A program made the position numbers and the translations under genes. The notes under the pieces are model-generated. The model saw only the letters and a list, made by a program, of their open reading frames with translations, was not told the DNA's origin and made no database searches. From the IMG/VR virus record IMGVR_UViG_3300006802_000048, positions 1-35,350 of that record: DNA of 35,350 nt; one strand, given 5' to 3'. Below are positions 6,274-12,794 of this stretch, one piece after another. The stretch comes from a virus. Each line of letters starts with the position of its first letter. Positions within the stretch are counted from its first letter, which is position 1.

Positions 6274-7283
6274 TTCACAATCCTCCCGCCGTCTTTTCTA
6301 ATTTCTTCAATAAAATCATCAGGATTCGCGCACATTGATGGATTCGCCAGAATTTCTTTACTGGTGAATGTGGTTTCGTTCGGCTCACCGTTTGCCACAT
6401 CTTTACCGTCAATTACATAAACGGCAGTCATGGCGTCCGGACCTTCCTTGATTTGCCAAGGCACCAAGTCAGGATGCAGCACGTGGCCCTCGCATCCGGT
6501 GCGTTGATATTCAACTGGAACGGATGCATCACCATGTCTGGCGCAAGTGAATTCGTTGTCAGATGTGGCGGTAGAGTGCGCGCAAGTTCGACAATTCACT
6601 TCTTTTGTGGTGTTCGTCTTGTGGCAAAACTCATGTGCCGGGCAGTACTTGCATTGATACCAGCTCGGATCGGCGCTCAATGGCTCTGGCATACGGTCTA
6701 ACAAAGCAATTCGCTTGCCTCGTTCGACTAACGAATTGGCAATTTGTGCATTAAAGCTGACATGCTCAACCCAGATCCGGTCATCGTCCTTGCAGATGGC
6801 AACGTATAAGGCGCGGTCAATTTTGGTGCCCAGCATATAAGCCTGCATTTGTGCGTAATGCATTGGCTTAGACTTTTCAACACCGTTATCCTCTAAGTGA
6901 TCAAATGACTTTTTAGAGTGCGTCTTAAACTCGACAACGTATCGTTTGCCGTCGCCAAAAGGCACGCCGCATTCTGCGATGCCATCGACTGAACCAGAAA
7001 CATGGCATCCAAAATCAACTTTGCTTTGCGCTTTGCCAGTGCGTTGAATATCAATGCCAATAGCGCGCAGGTCATTGATTAACGTTTGTTCCTCAAGTTG
7101 CCCACGACGAAACAAACGAAGAATGCGGCCAGGGAATTTTTCAATTACGGCCCAGCGAAACGATAACCAAAGCCAGCGATCACACGGGTGCCCCAACATT
7201 GACGCGCCAAGATGAGGGCGCGGAGGTTCCTGGCGATCTTCGTGGGCCTTGTCTATCAGCTCTTCAATGGTGTATTGTGTCAA
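6270..7283 (-). CDS. PD-(D/E)XK exonuclease with Fe-S-type cysteines
   Basis: A 337-residue RecB/Cas4-like nuclease. Motifs in order: GHPCDR (residues 31-36), GSVDGIAE with Asp100, VVEFKTHS with the E-x-K pair Glu118/Lys120, and QMQAY near 145. Cys34 together with CKYCPAHEFC near 209-218 matches the four-cysteine iron-sulfur staple of AddB and Cas4. A second cysteine group follows (CRTCAHS, TCARHG, GCEGH), perhaps a zinc site. It probably resects DNA ends for the Sak4-like recombinase. The start is TTG at 7283 with an AGGAG site 6 nt before it, a rare start that may keep its level low. Confidence 0.9.
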   Translation of the reverse strand: MTQYTIEELIDKAHEDRQEPPRPHLGASMLGHPCDRWLWLSFRWAVIEKFPGRILRLFRRGQLEEQTLINDLRAIGIDIQRTGKAQSKVDFGCHVSGSVDGIAECGVPFGDGKRYVVEFKTHSKKSFDHLEDNGVEKSKPMHYAQMQAYMLGTKIDRALYVAICKDDDRIWVEHVSFNAQIANSLVERGKRIALLDRMPEPLSADPSWYQCKYCPAHEFCHKTNTTKEVNCRTCAHSTATSDNEFTCARHGDASVPVEYQRTGCEGHVLHPDLVPWQIKEGPDAMTAVYVIDGKDVANGEPNETTFTSKEILANPSMCANPDDFIEEIRKDGGRIVK

Positions 7284-7310
7284 CGTATTCTCCTGTCTGT
7301 GAGTGAATTG

Positions 7311-7339
7311 GCCCAGCCTATTGGCTGGGCTTCTTTTTT
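7311..7339 (+). terminator. Rho-independent terminator pointing against the operon
   Basis: GCCCAGCC, a TATT loop and GGCTGGGC form an 8-bp perfect stem followed by TTCTTTTTT, all on the plus strand. The genes on both sides run leftward, so on the coding transcript the hairpin has its A-run in front and should not terminate. It could stop antisense transcription rising into the operon or be a stabilising hairpin between the two messages. Confidence 0.85.
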
Positions 7340-7344
7340 ACTGT

Positions 7345-7863
7345 TTACTTCCTGGCCCAAGGAGGCGCAGCACCGTCGGCCTTCGGTGCAGCAGTAGGTT
7401 TTGGAAACGAAGGAATGGAGCTGGCGGGCATGGCATCGCCGGAAGCTTTAAACCCCTTAACGTCATTGCTTGCCTCATATGTCTTGCCGGTTGCTTCATC
7501 GGTACGGGCCTCACGCACATCCAGTTTGATCGACAAGCTGCCGCCAACCAGTTGATCTGTGTCAGTAAGCTTCGCCAAGCCAATTGCCCGCATCAATTCG
7601 CCAAGTTGCGCGCGCCCAATGCTTTCAGCTTTTTCCGACTTGTTTTTGATGTTCAGGTTCCCAAACACCACACGACCTTGGTGCGTCGGGCCAGTCACGT
7701 CATAACGAACAGCAATGTATTGGCCGGTTCCGTCTTTGGTATTGCGCAACTCGGCTTTGTTGATGGTTACTTGATACCAACCTGCTGGCAACGGTTTGAA
7801 ATCGCCGTCGCCAGTAGATTCAGGCAGGTCATCGAGGCTGATTGCATGTTCAAGAAAAGCCAT
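7345..7863 (-). CDS. DUF669 family protein, ssDNA-binding-like
   Basis: A 172-residue protein of the phage DUF669 family. The family core is visible: LPAGWYQVTINKAELRNTKDG, YIAVRYDVTG, GRVVFGNLNIKNKSEKAESIGRAQLGEL. A low-complexity Pro/Ala tail ends PPWARK, reminiscent of SSB tails that contact partner proteins although it lacks the acidic tip. Members sit beside Sak4/Erf-type recombinases and are thought to coat single-stranded DNA. The ATG at 7863 has GGAGA about 8 nt upstream. The neighbouring recombinase and exonuclease support the role. Confidence 0.85.
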   Translation of the reverse strand: MAFLEHAISLDDLPESTGDGDFKPLPAGWYQVTINKAELRNTKDGTGQYIAVRYDVTGPTHQGRVVFGNLNIKNKSEKAESIGRAQLGELMRAIGLAKLTDTDQLVGGSLSIKLDVREARTDEATGKTYEASNDVKGFKASGDAMPASSIPSFPKPTAAPKADGAAPPWARK

Positions 7864-7865
7864 GA

Positions 7866-8261
7866 TTATTTCTCCAGTGTGATTTGAAATGATGGGCGTG
7901 AAGATGAAACGGTAACTGCATCGGCCAATAGTGAGGTGATCTGCGGCGCGGTGGCCTTCCACGCCGTGAGGTTGATTTCAGGTTTCCAGCGAAACAGACT
8001 AGACAGGTGTTCGGTCAGGCCATGCTCGGCGGCTAGTTCCTGCACCTTGTCGGCATCAACCTTGCGGGTAAGCCGCCCGGTGATTTTGATCTGGTGGCCG
8101 GTGAGCGTCTTGGCGTTGAAGGTGCCTTCCATCTGCTCACCGATGGCAAAGGCTTTGATAAGTTCATCTTCAACCGCTCGGCGGGCTTCCACTGCCATGC
8201 GTTCTGCTTCTTTGGCCTGAAGCCAAGCTTCAGAAAGCTCAAACAGTTTTGCTTCGATCAT
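7866..8261 (-). CDS. Unknown protein of recombination operon
   Basis: A 131-residue protein starting MIEAKLFELSEAW. A long N-terminal helix (about 1-45, charged, coiled-coil-like) is followed by an alpha/beta part with GHQIKITGRLTRKVDADKV and a C-terminal FRWKPEINLTAWKATAP. Similar proteins accompany DUF669/Sak4 genes in many phages, suggesting a recombination accessory role, but no enzyme motif is visible. The ATG at 8261 has AAGGGGA upstream and overlaps the preceding small gene as ATGA; the longer open frame to 8462 has no good start. Confidence 0.78.
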   Translation of the reverse strand: MIEAKLFELSEAWLQAKEAERMAVEARRAVEDELIKAFAIGEQMEGTFNAKTLTGHQIKITGRLTRKVDADKVQELAAEHGLTEHLSSLFRWKPEINLTAWKATAPQITSLLADAVTVSSSRPSFQITLEK

Positions 8262-8434
8262 TTGTTTCCCCTTTCTGCCATCATCGCATCGGCCATCATG
8301 TAACACTGAGTTGCTACCATTTCTTCCCACTCCATGTCTGCATTGACCGCATCGCGGTCGGTGGTGTTTTCGAGGAAATATCGCATTACAAGCCCGGCAA
8401 AGTAGTCGCGTAGGTTGATGTCGTTTTCGTTCAT
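8258..8434 (-). CDS. Small acidic phage protein (58 aa)
   Basis: A 58-residue frame starting MNENDINLRDYFAGLVMRYF and ending MMADAMMAERGNK. The ATG at 8434 has a strong AGGAG 7 nt upstream and overlaps the upstream stop as ATGA; its own stop overlaps the next ATG the same way. The pattern LRDYFA...A..CY.MADAM.AER is typical of a widespread family of tiny phage proteins. No function is known. Confidence 0.85.
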   Translation of the reverse strand: MNENDINLRDYFAGLVMRYFLENTTDRDAVNADMEWEEMVATQCYMMADAMMAERGNK

Positions 8435-8691
8435 TGTTTTTCTCCTGTTGCTTTAAAAACAACTGACTTTGCTTCGTCGATCACGTCTGATTTTCCGATC
8501 AGCATGTCGCTTAACTTAATCAGTTTTTGCAATGCCTCCAGTAGCTCAGGTGCAGCGGCAATCAGGCGGGCGTCATTTGCATTGTTTGGATTTCCGCTTC
8601 CATAAGTGCAATTGGCAATTACTTTTTCGGTTTTGGTTTCAATTATTTGATAATCATTGTGTTCCCACGGCCCCGGCGTGTGCTTGCTCAT
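8431..8691 (-). CDS. Small conserved phage protein (HTPGPW type)
   Basis: An 86-residue protein starting MSKHTPGPWEHNDYQI with NANDARLIAAAPELLEALQKL in the middle. The HTPGPW start and the NARLIAAAPELLEAL helix are hallmarks of a very common small phage protein family of unknown function. It is linked by ATGA overlaps to the Sak4-like gene upstream and the 58-residue gene downstream; a GGGGGG run lies just before its ATG. Confidence 0.88.
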   Translation of the reverse strand: MSKHTPGPWEHNDYQIIETKTEKVIANCTYGSGNPNNANDARLIAAAPELLEALQKLIKLSDMLIGKSDVIDEAKSVVFKATGEKQ

Positions 8692-9365
8692 TTTTGCCCC
8701 CCAATCTTCGCAATGATCTCGCCCAAGTCAGGCGCTTCCCAAGCTGACAACTTGCCGGAACGATCTTTTGCCAGCCATGCACCGTCACCGTCACACATCA
8801 GGGCGCGCTGGCTTTGGCCTTCGGCATCCTTCTCCACGCGCAGGGCCAACACTTCGTCAAAGAAATACGGCAGGCTTTGAGAGAGCGTCTTGCCAGGCAT
8901 GCTCGGTCCATACATCACCTTGCCCATTTCGTCTTGGAGCTTTTCCAGCTTGGCCGACATATAAACATGCAAGCCGGGTAGGTCGCGAAACGAACGGATA
9001 AGATCGGTCATGGTGCTGTTCATCTCGCCATAAGCCGCACGCCCGTCCTTGGTGGCTTTCTTCTCGGCATTCAGGACAACCTCGGCCACTTCAGAAATGC
9101 TATCCAGCGCCACCGATTGAAATGCTTTTGCTTCGGCGCTGTCGCGCAGCCAAACGTAGGCTTCGCGCAGATCGTCCATTGAGCCGATCTCGATATAAGG
9201 CACGTCGGCATCAGCGATTGACAGCAAGCCGCCTTCCGCCGACAGCACCACCGGGTTCGGAAGTGTTTTAATAAGGCTGGTTTTGCCCGCGCCTGCTTGC
9301 CCATACACAAGCAATTTGACGCCATCAGCAGCTAACGCGCTGCTACGCTTTAAATTAATTGCCAT
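8688..9365 (-). CDS. Sak4-like single-strand annealing recombinase ATPase
   Basis: A 225-residue RecA-fold ATPase of the phage AAA_24/Sak4 group. Walker A GQAGAGKTS is at residues 22-30, followed by VVLSAEGGLLSIAD. The Walker B-type strand is SVALDSISEVAE, and VYMSAKLEKLQDEMGKVMYGPSMPGKTLSQSLPYFFDEVLAL is read here as separate helix-strand pieces. Sak4 proteins promote pairing of single-stranded DNA with an SSB partner. Nearby are a DUF669 SSB-like protein, an exonuclease, a helicase and a resolvase-type nuclease, forming a full recombination set. The frame starts directly after the small leader gene. Confidence 0.88.
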   Translation of the reverse strand: MAINLKRSSALAADGVKLLVYGQAGAGKTSLIKTLPNPVVLSAEGGLLSIADADVPYIEIGSMDDLREAYVWLRDSAEAKAFQSVALDSISEVAEVVLNAEKKATKDGRAAYGEMNSTMTDLIRSFRDLPGLHVYMSAKLEKLQDEMGKVMYGPSMPGKTLSQSLPYFFDEVLALRVEKDAEGQSQRALMCDGDGAWLAKDRSGKLSAWEAPDLGEIIAKIGGQK

Positions 9366-9545
9366 TTAAATTTTCTCCTCTGTGGTTTTAGCAATAACGG
9401 CGCGGGCGGCTTTAATTGCTTTTGAAAGATCGCCGCAAATTTGACCATCAGGGCGCACGTTGTTAATTACAACCAGCGCGGCAGTTGCCGCGTTTTCCAA
9501 TGAATTGAGAGCATCCAATAGTGCGGCAAAATTGTTTGTGTTCAT
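9366..9545 (-). CDS. Small unknown protein, first leftward gene
   Basis: A 59-residue helical protein starting MNTNNFAALLDALNSLENAA. The ATG at 9545 has a clear AGGAG 7 nt upstream and is about 50 nt from the predicted start of the leftward promoter. It is the first early product of this arm and is followed at once by the Sak4-like gene. Ala-rich amphipathic helices suggest a small helical bundle. No family is recognised. Confidence 0.75.
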   Translation of the reverse strand: MNTNNFAALLDALNSLENAATAALVVINNVRPDGQICGDLSKAIKAARAVIAKTTEEKI

Positions 9546-9595
9546 TTTTTTACTCCTATCTGTCTGCACCGTCGGCCATTCCGTTCGTGCAGTGG

Positions 9596-9624
9596 TTGTA
9601 CTATAGCAAGCAATCTGCTAGATT
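9596..9624 (+). promoter_or_regulatory. Rightward early promoter
   Basis: TTGTAC (9596-9601), 17 nt, TAGATT (9619-9624), facing and overlapping the leftward promoter. It would drive the HTH regulator at 9668 and the primase-helicase. Two polymerases could not occupy both promoters at once. Confidence 0.7.
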
Positions 9625-9628
9625 GCAA
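9600..9628 (-). promoter_or_regulatory. Leftward early promoter
   Basis: On the minus strand, TTGCAA (9628-9623), 17 nt, TATAGT (9605-9600): a near-consensus sigma70 promoter for the 9545-to-3153 operon. Its -35 box and spacer contain the 17-bp palindrome at 9610-9626. Confidence 0.85.
9610..9626. promoter_or_regulatory. Palindromic operator between divergent promoters
   Basis: A perfect 7-bp inverted repeat with a 3-bp centre, GCAATCT-GCT-AGATTGC. It covers the -10 box of the rightward promoter and most of the -35 box and spacer of the leftward one. The nearest regulator gene is the HTH protein 40 bases to the right, a natural candidate ligand. Confidence 0.75.
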
Positions 9629-9667
9629 CAACGCAATGAAATTTTTTTAACAAACAAGGATAAAAAC

Positions 9668-9847
9668 ATGACACTTGAAGACATCCGAGCAGCCTTGCAG
9701 GATCGGAAGATTTCGGTGGTGGCGAGGGCTACGGCTATCCATCCGAACACGATCCGCAGCATTTTGAATGACCAAGAAGCAAACCCGACGCACCGAGTAA
9801 TCAAGGCCTTGTCTGACTACCTGAGCGGCGGGGTGCGGAATGGCTGA
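9668..9847 (+). CDS. Small HTH regulator (Cro/XRE-like)
   Basis: A 59-residue protein that is almost only a helix-turn-helix: LEDIRAALQDRKISVVARATAIHPNTIRSILNDQEANPTHRVI, in which helix 3 (HPNTIRSIL) would read DNA. Its length fits Cro-type regulators that act as dimers. The ATG at 9668 has AAGGA 8 nt before it and follows the divergent promoters, so it may autoregulate and switch between the two arms. Its stop overlaps the primase-helicase start by 8 bases. No partner CI-size repressor is visible. Confidence 0.85.
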   Translation: MTLEDIRAALQDRKISVVARATAIHPNTIRSILNDQEANPTHRVIKALSDYLSGGVRNG

Positions 9848-11864
9848 CCTCACAAAGATACTTGGCGGCCCCTGGTCGCCACCTCCCGCACCTACCTACG
9901 CCCCGCCAGAAGTGCAGTTCCGCGAGGCGATGCTATCTGCGGGCGTGTCGCCACCTGACGAGATTATTCTGGATGGCCAGATTCGCCGGTTTCGCCCAGA
10001 TCCAAAAAAGCACGACCGCTCGGGCTGGTATGTTGGTCACGCAGATGGAATCTGCACCATGGTGTGGGGCGATTGGCGGCAAGGTATAGAGCAGACAATT
10101 AAGGCAGAAACTGGCAAAAAATGGACCGTAGCCGATGAAATGGCCCACGTCGCTAGAGTTGCCGCAGCCAAAGCCGCTCGTGACCTGGAGCGTAAGAAAC
10201 AAAACGAAGCCGCGGCGAGCACCGTAGAAATTATCTGGTCTGAAGGCGCGGCTGCCAGTCCTGAGCATCCTTACTTAAAGCGCAAAGGCATTCAACCACA
10301 CGGCGCCAAAATTACTGGCGACGGGCGCCTTATGGTGCCGCTTTTTGACTCAGACGGCGCGCTTGCCAGCTTGCAGTACATCGATGCCGATGGCGGCAAA
10401 CTTTACCACCCAGGTGGCAGCGTAAGCGGCAAATTTTGCATGCTTGGGACATTAGACGCGCCAGGTGTCTTATATGTTGCCGAAGGCTTCGCCACAGCAG
10501 CCACCATCCATGAGGTAAGCGGCAGGCCAGTCGTGGTGGCTTATAGCGCCAGTAACTTAGTGCCAGTCACCGGCACCCTGCGTGATTTGTACGGCCAGAA
10601 CCAAGACATTGTAATCGTGGCCGATAACGATGCGAGCGGGGTGGGCCAAAAGTACGCCGAGCAAGCCTGCGCCAAGTATGGGTCACGCATGGTCATGCCT
10701 CCAATCCAAGGCGATGCCAATGATTATGCGCAGGCAGGGCATGACTTGGCAGGGATGTTAAATCCTCAAGCCGATAAAAAAATGTTGGATAAATTAAAGG
10801 TTGTTTTTGGCGATGGCCTATCAACCGACTACGAAGCCCCGAATGAGCTGGTCGAGGACTTCATGACTATAGGCGGCATGGCGGTGTTGTACGGAGACAG
10901 CAACAGCGGCAAGACGTTTTTTGCCTTGTCTCTCGCCGCCCACATTGCATCAGGCCAAGAGTTTTTCGGTCGCCAGATCGATCCCGGCCTAGTGGTGTAT
11001 TTAGCCAGTGAAGCCCCTGGGTCAATCCGCTCTCGCATGCAGGCCATTAAAAAGCATTTCGGATGCAGTCTGGAAAACCTGGCGATGGTGCCAGTCCCGC
11101 TTAATTTCTACGCTAACCAAGGCGATGCAAACGACGTCATCGAACTGGTCAAGACAATCGAAGAAATAAAAGGCCAGCCCGTCCGTTTAATTATTGGTGA
11201 CACCCTGGCACGCATGAGCGCAGGCGCTAACGAAAATAGCGGTGAGGACATGGGGCCAGTCATGGCAAGGTTTGATGCAGTCGCCACAGCAACAGGAGCA
11301 GCAATTTTAATCATTCACCATAACGGCAAAGATCAAGCCAAAGGCGCCCGCGGTTGGTCAGGGATTCGGGCGCATATTGATACTGAAATTGAAGTGATGG
11401 AAAAGGATGGCATTAGATCCGCCACTATCACCAAGCAAAGAGAATTACCAGGTAAAGGCCAGGTTATATATTTCCGTCTTGAAGTGGTTGAGATGGGTGT
11501 AACTAAGTTTGGCAAACCCGCAACCACTTGCGTTGCCGTGCCAGATGAAACCGCCAGCTCAGAACAGCCTTATAAAACACAAAGCCAACACGATGAGAAT
11601 GTTAGGGTATTAGAACGAGCATGGTTTTATGCCAAAGCAGAATTTATCGAAGATCAGCCATATATAAGCAAGTCTGCTTTTGTCGATTTTCTTACTCAAC
11701 AAGGTTATACATATAAACAAGCAGAAGATGAGGCCAATCCTACGAAGCAAAATAAGATTATTAGCAGGCTTATAAACGCTGAAATTATCACCCCAAAACG
11801 CTATGGCTGGGTGGTCATTGACTCCATCACAGCCAGCGCCATGTCACTCAGGGCCAAAAATTGA
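9840..11864 (+). CDS. Fused primase (Toprim)-helicase, RepA-like
   Basis: A 674-residue replication protein. The N-terminal part has WGDWR and a charged linker helix. A Toprim-like primase domain spans about 150-305: PYLKRKGIQPHGA, LYVAEGFATAATIHE with the catalytic Glu, and VIVADNDASGVG with the DxD pair. The C-terminal AAA_25/RepA-like helicase domain has Walker A GDSNSGKTF (about 355), Walker B LIIGDTLARM and IIHHNGKD. A wing-like C-terminal region (about 590-670) may bind DNA. It would prime and unwind at the origin. The origin-like repeats follow directly. The window encodes no DNA polymerase, so host polymerase III probably completes the fork. Confidence 0.93.
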   Translation: MADLTKILGGPWSPPPAPTYAPPEVQFREAMLSAGVSPPDEIILDGQIRRFRPDPKKHDRSGWYVGHADGICTMVWGDWRQGIEQTIKAETGKKWTVADEMAHVARVAAAKAARDLERKKQNEAAASTVEIIWSEGAAASPEHPYLKRKGIQPHGAKITGDGRLMVPLFDSDGALASLQYIDADGGKLYHPGGSVSGKFCMLGTLDAPGVLYVAEGFATAATIHEVSGRPVVVAYSASNLVPVTGTLRDLYGQNQDIVIVADNDASGVGQKYAEQACAKYGSRMVMPPIQGDANDYAQAGHDLAGMLNPQADKKMLDKLKVVFGDGLSTDYEAPNELVEDFMTIGGMAVLYGDSNSGKTFFALSLAAHIASGQEFFGRQIDPGLVVYLASEAPGSIRSRMQAIKKHFGCSLENLAMVPVPLNFYANQGDANDVIELVKTIEEIKGQPVRLIIGDTLARMSAGANENSGEDMGPVMARFDAVATATGAAILIIHHNGKDQAKGARGWSGIRAHIDTEIEVMEKDGIRSATITKQRELPGKGQVIYFRLEVVEMGVTKFGKPATTCVAVPDETASSEQPYKTQSQHDENVRVLERAWFYAKAEFIEDQPYISKSAFVDFLTQQGYTYKQAEDEANPTKQNKIISRLINAEIITPKRYGWVVIDSITASAMSLRAKN

Positions 11865-11870
11865 TTGTTG

Positions 11871-12040
11871 CCCGCTACAGCAAAAAGCATGACTACTAAG
11901 AAAAAAAACTTTACCGCTAAGAAAAAAAAATGTAATCTCAATTAAAGTTTTGTTCTGTAGAGGCAAAGAAAAGAGTGGTAGCGAGCAAGAAAATGAATGT
12001 AGCGGTCAAGAAAATTGTTGTAGCGTGCAAATAAAATTGA
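11871..12040. repeat. 21-bp-phased iteron and A-tract array, candidate origin
   Basis: Four units begin at 11957, 11978, 11999 and 12020, exactly 21 bases apart. Each starts GTAGCG (GTAGAG in the first), then CAA and a run of A. Three related units at 11871, 11892 and 11913, also 21 apart, carry CCGCTA/ACTACTAAG-type words and A-runs. CCGCTAC at 11872 is the reverse complement of GTAGCGG at 11999. A-tracts repeated every two helical turns should bend the DNA. Regularly spaced repeats beside a helicase gene and before a winged-helix gene fit a replication origin. Confidence 0.72.
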
Positions 12041-12056
12041 CGCCTACGAAGTATAA

Positions 12057-12078
12057 GTGTAACGTAAGTGTAACGTAA
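12057..12078. repeat. 11-bp tandem repeat
   Basis: GTGTAACGTAA occurs twice head-to-tail with no gap, about one helical turn per unit, between the iteron array and the GC-rich hairpin. Its end overlaps the hairpin's first arm. It may be a second protein-binding site in the origin region. Confidence 0.75.
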
Positions 12079-12122
12079 GACTTCGTCCGCGCGCGCGATG
12101 CGCGCTGCGGACATCGTCTTAC
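12075..12122. other. Long imperfect GC-rich inverted repeat
   Basis: GTAAGAC (12075-12081) pairs with GTCTTAC (12116-12122), GTCCGC with GCGGAC, and GCGCGC with GCGCGC around a GAT centre, with a 3-nt mismatch and one bulge. No T-run follows, so it is a poor Rho-independent terminator. It could be a cruciform in the origin or a hairpin in the leader of the gene at 12139, whose ribosome site starts nine bases later. Confidence 0.75.
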
Positions 12123-12138
12123 AAACTAACAGGGGGAT

Positions 12139-12699
12139 ATGATGGAGATGGATTACAAGAAGTGCGTGGAAATTTTGAGGTGGCACGCTTTGTATTCTGA
12201 TTTGAATGGCACAGAAGCAAAAGTGCTTATGCTGATGGTTACGAATGCCAATTATAAGACAGGTGTTTTTGTTGGCAGTCAGATGGAGATTGCAGAGTTA
12301 ATAGGCTCGTCAAAGCAATCAGTTAATAAGGCTATTGCTGAATTGCAAAGAATGGAGGCAATTGTTGAAACTAAATTAGGTAAAGGCCGAATGCCATCGG
12401 CTTATAAGATCAGGGCAAATGAAGATTTGGACATTTTGTTTAGAAAGACAGAAAAGAATCAGGCAAGAGAAGAGTGGTATGCAGAAAGAGAAAACTTGTT
12501 TGGTGGAATAGAGGCAAAGATGTATGAAATTTGCGAAGGGTGTGAAGACTGCACAGAAAAGGTGGTGTGCGAAAGATGTACGTTTAGGATGAATGAGTAC
12601 AAAAAACGGGAAGACTACAGGAGACTCATGTTATGGGAGGCGGACAATCCAAAGCCACCAATGATGGTGGAAACGATTAGAGGTCGTCGCGCTGTCTGA
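12139..12699 (+). CDS. Winged-helix protein, candidate replication initiator
   Basis: A 186-residue protein. Residues 20-95 form a winged helix-turn-helix: TEAKVLMLMVTNANYKTGVF, then SQMEIAELIGSSKQSVNKAI as the HTH and a wing with GKGRMPSAYKI. The C-terminal part is charged and contains a cysteine cluster, CEGCEDC...CERC, probably a zinc site. This resembles RepL and other phage/plasmid initiator or MarR-like domains. It follows the iteron array and hairpin directly and has a strong AGGGGG ribosome site. Binding to the iterons and loading the helicase is a reasonable inference; a transcription regulator is the alternative. Confidence 0.78.
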   Translation: MMEMDYKKCVEILRWHALYSDLNGTEAKVLMLMVTNANYKTGVFVGSQMEIAELIGSSKQSVNKAIAELQRMEAIVETKLGKGRMPSAYKIRANEDLDILFRKTEKNQAREEWYAERENLFGGIEAKMYEICEGCEDCTEKVVCERCTFRMNEYKKREDYRRLMLWEADNPKPPMMVETIRGRRAV

Positions 12700-12719
12700 T
12701 ACGCACAATGTGCTAAGAT
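12700..12719 (+). promoter_or_regulatory. Promoter-like site with operator palindrome
   Basis: TACGCAC-AAT-GTGCTAA (12700-12716), then TAAGAT as -10 (12714-12719). It matches the palindromes at 13501-13517 and 2789-2805. The -35 region (around 12691-12696) is poor, so this may be a weak or activated promoter. It begins right after the stop of the winged-helix gene and precedes the short leader frame and TerS. Confidence 0.6.
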
Positions 12720-12725
12720 GAGATC

Positions 12726-12794
12726 ATGATTACTGTTCTAGTTTGTGTTGCGGTACTTTATTTTTGCGCTTGGTTGGAGGATCAACAATCATGA
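12726..12794 (+). CDS. Possible 22-residue hydrophobic leader peptide
   Basis: ATG at 12726 opens a 22-codon frame, MITVLVCVAVLYFCAWLEDQ plus two residues. Its first 17 residues are hydrophobic, like a single short membrane segment, and its stop overlaps the TerS ATG as ATGA. The TerS ribosome site (GGAGG) lies inside this frame. It may be a coupling leader, a tiny membrane protein, or chance. Confidence 0.4.
   Translation: MITVLVCVAVLYFCAWLEDQQS

Noticed and set aside
7303-7887. 194-codon plus-strand frame over the DUF669 gene
   Set aside because: Opposite to a clear family member with its own ribosome site; no start signal of its own and it runs through the hairpin at 7311.
9623-9651. Alternative rightward promoter TTGCAA with TTTAAC
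   Set aside because: The -10 match is poor and the TTGTAC/TAGATT pair upstream has better spacing and elements.
12743-12790. Longer start for TerS at 12743
   Set aside because: It would begin without a ribosome site and bury the GGAGG that precedes the ATG at 12791; the extra residues do not resemble TerS.
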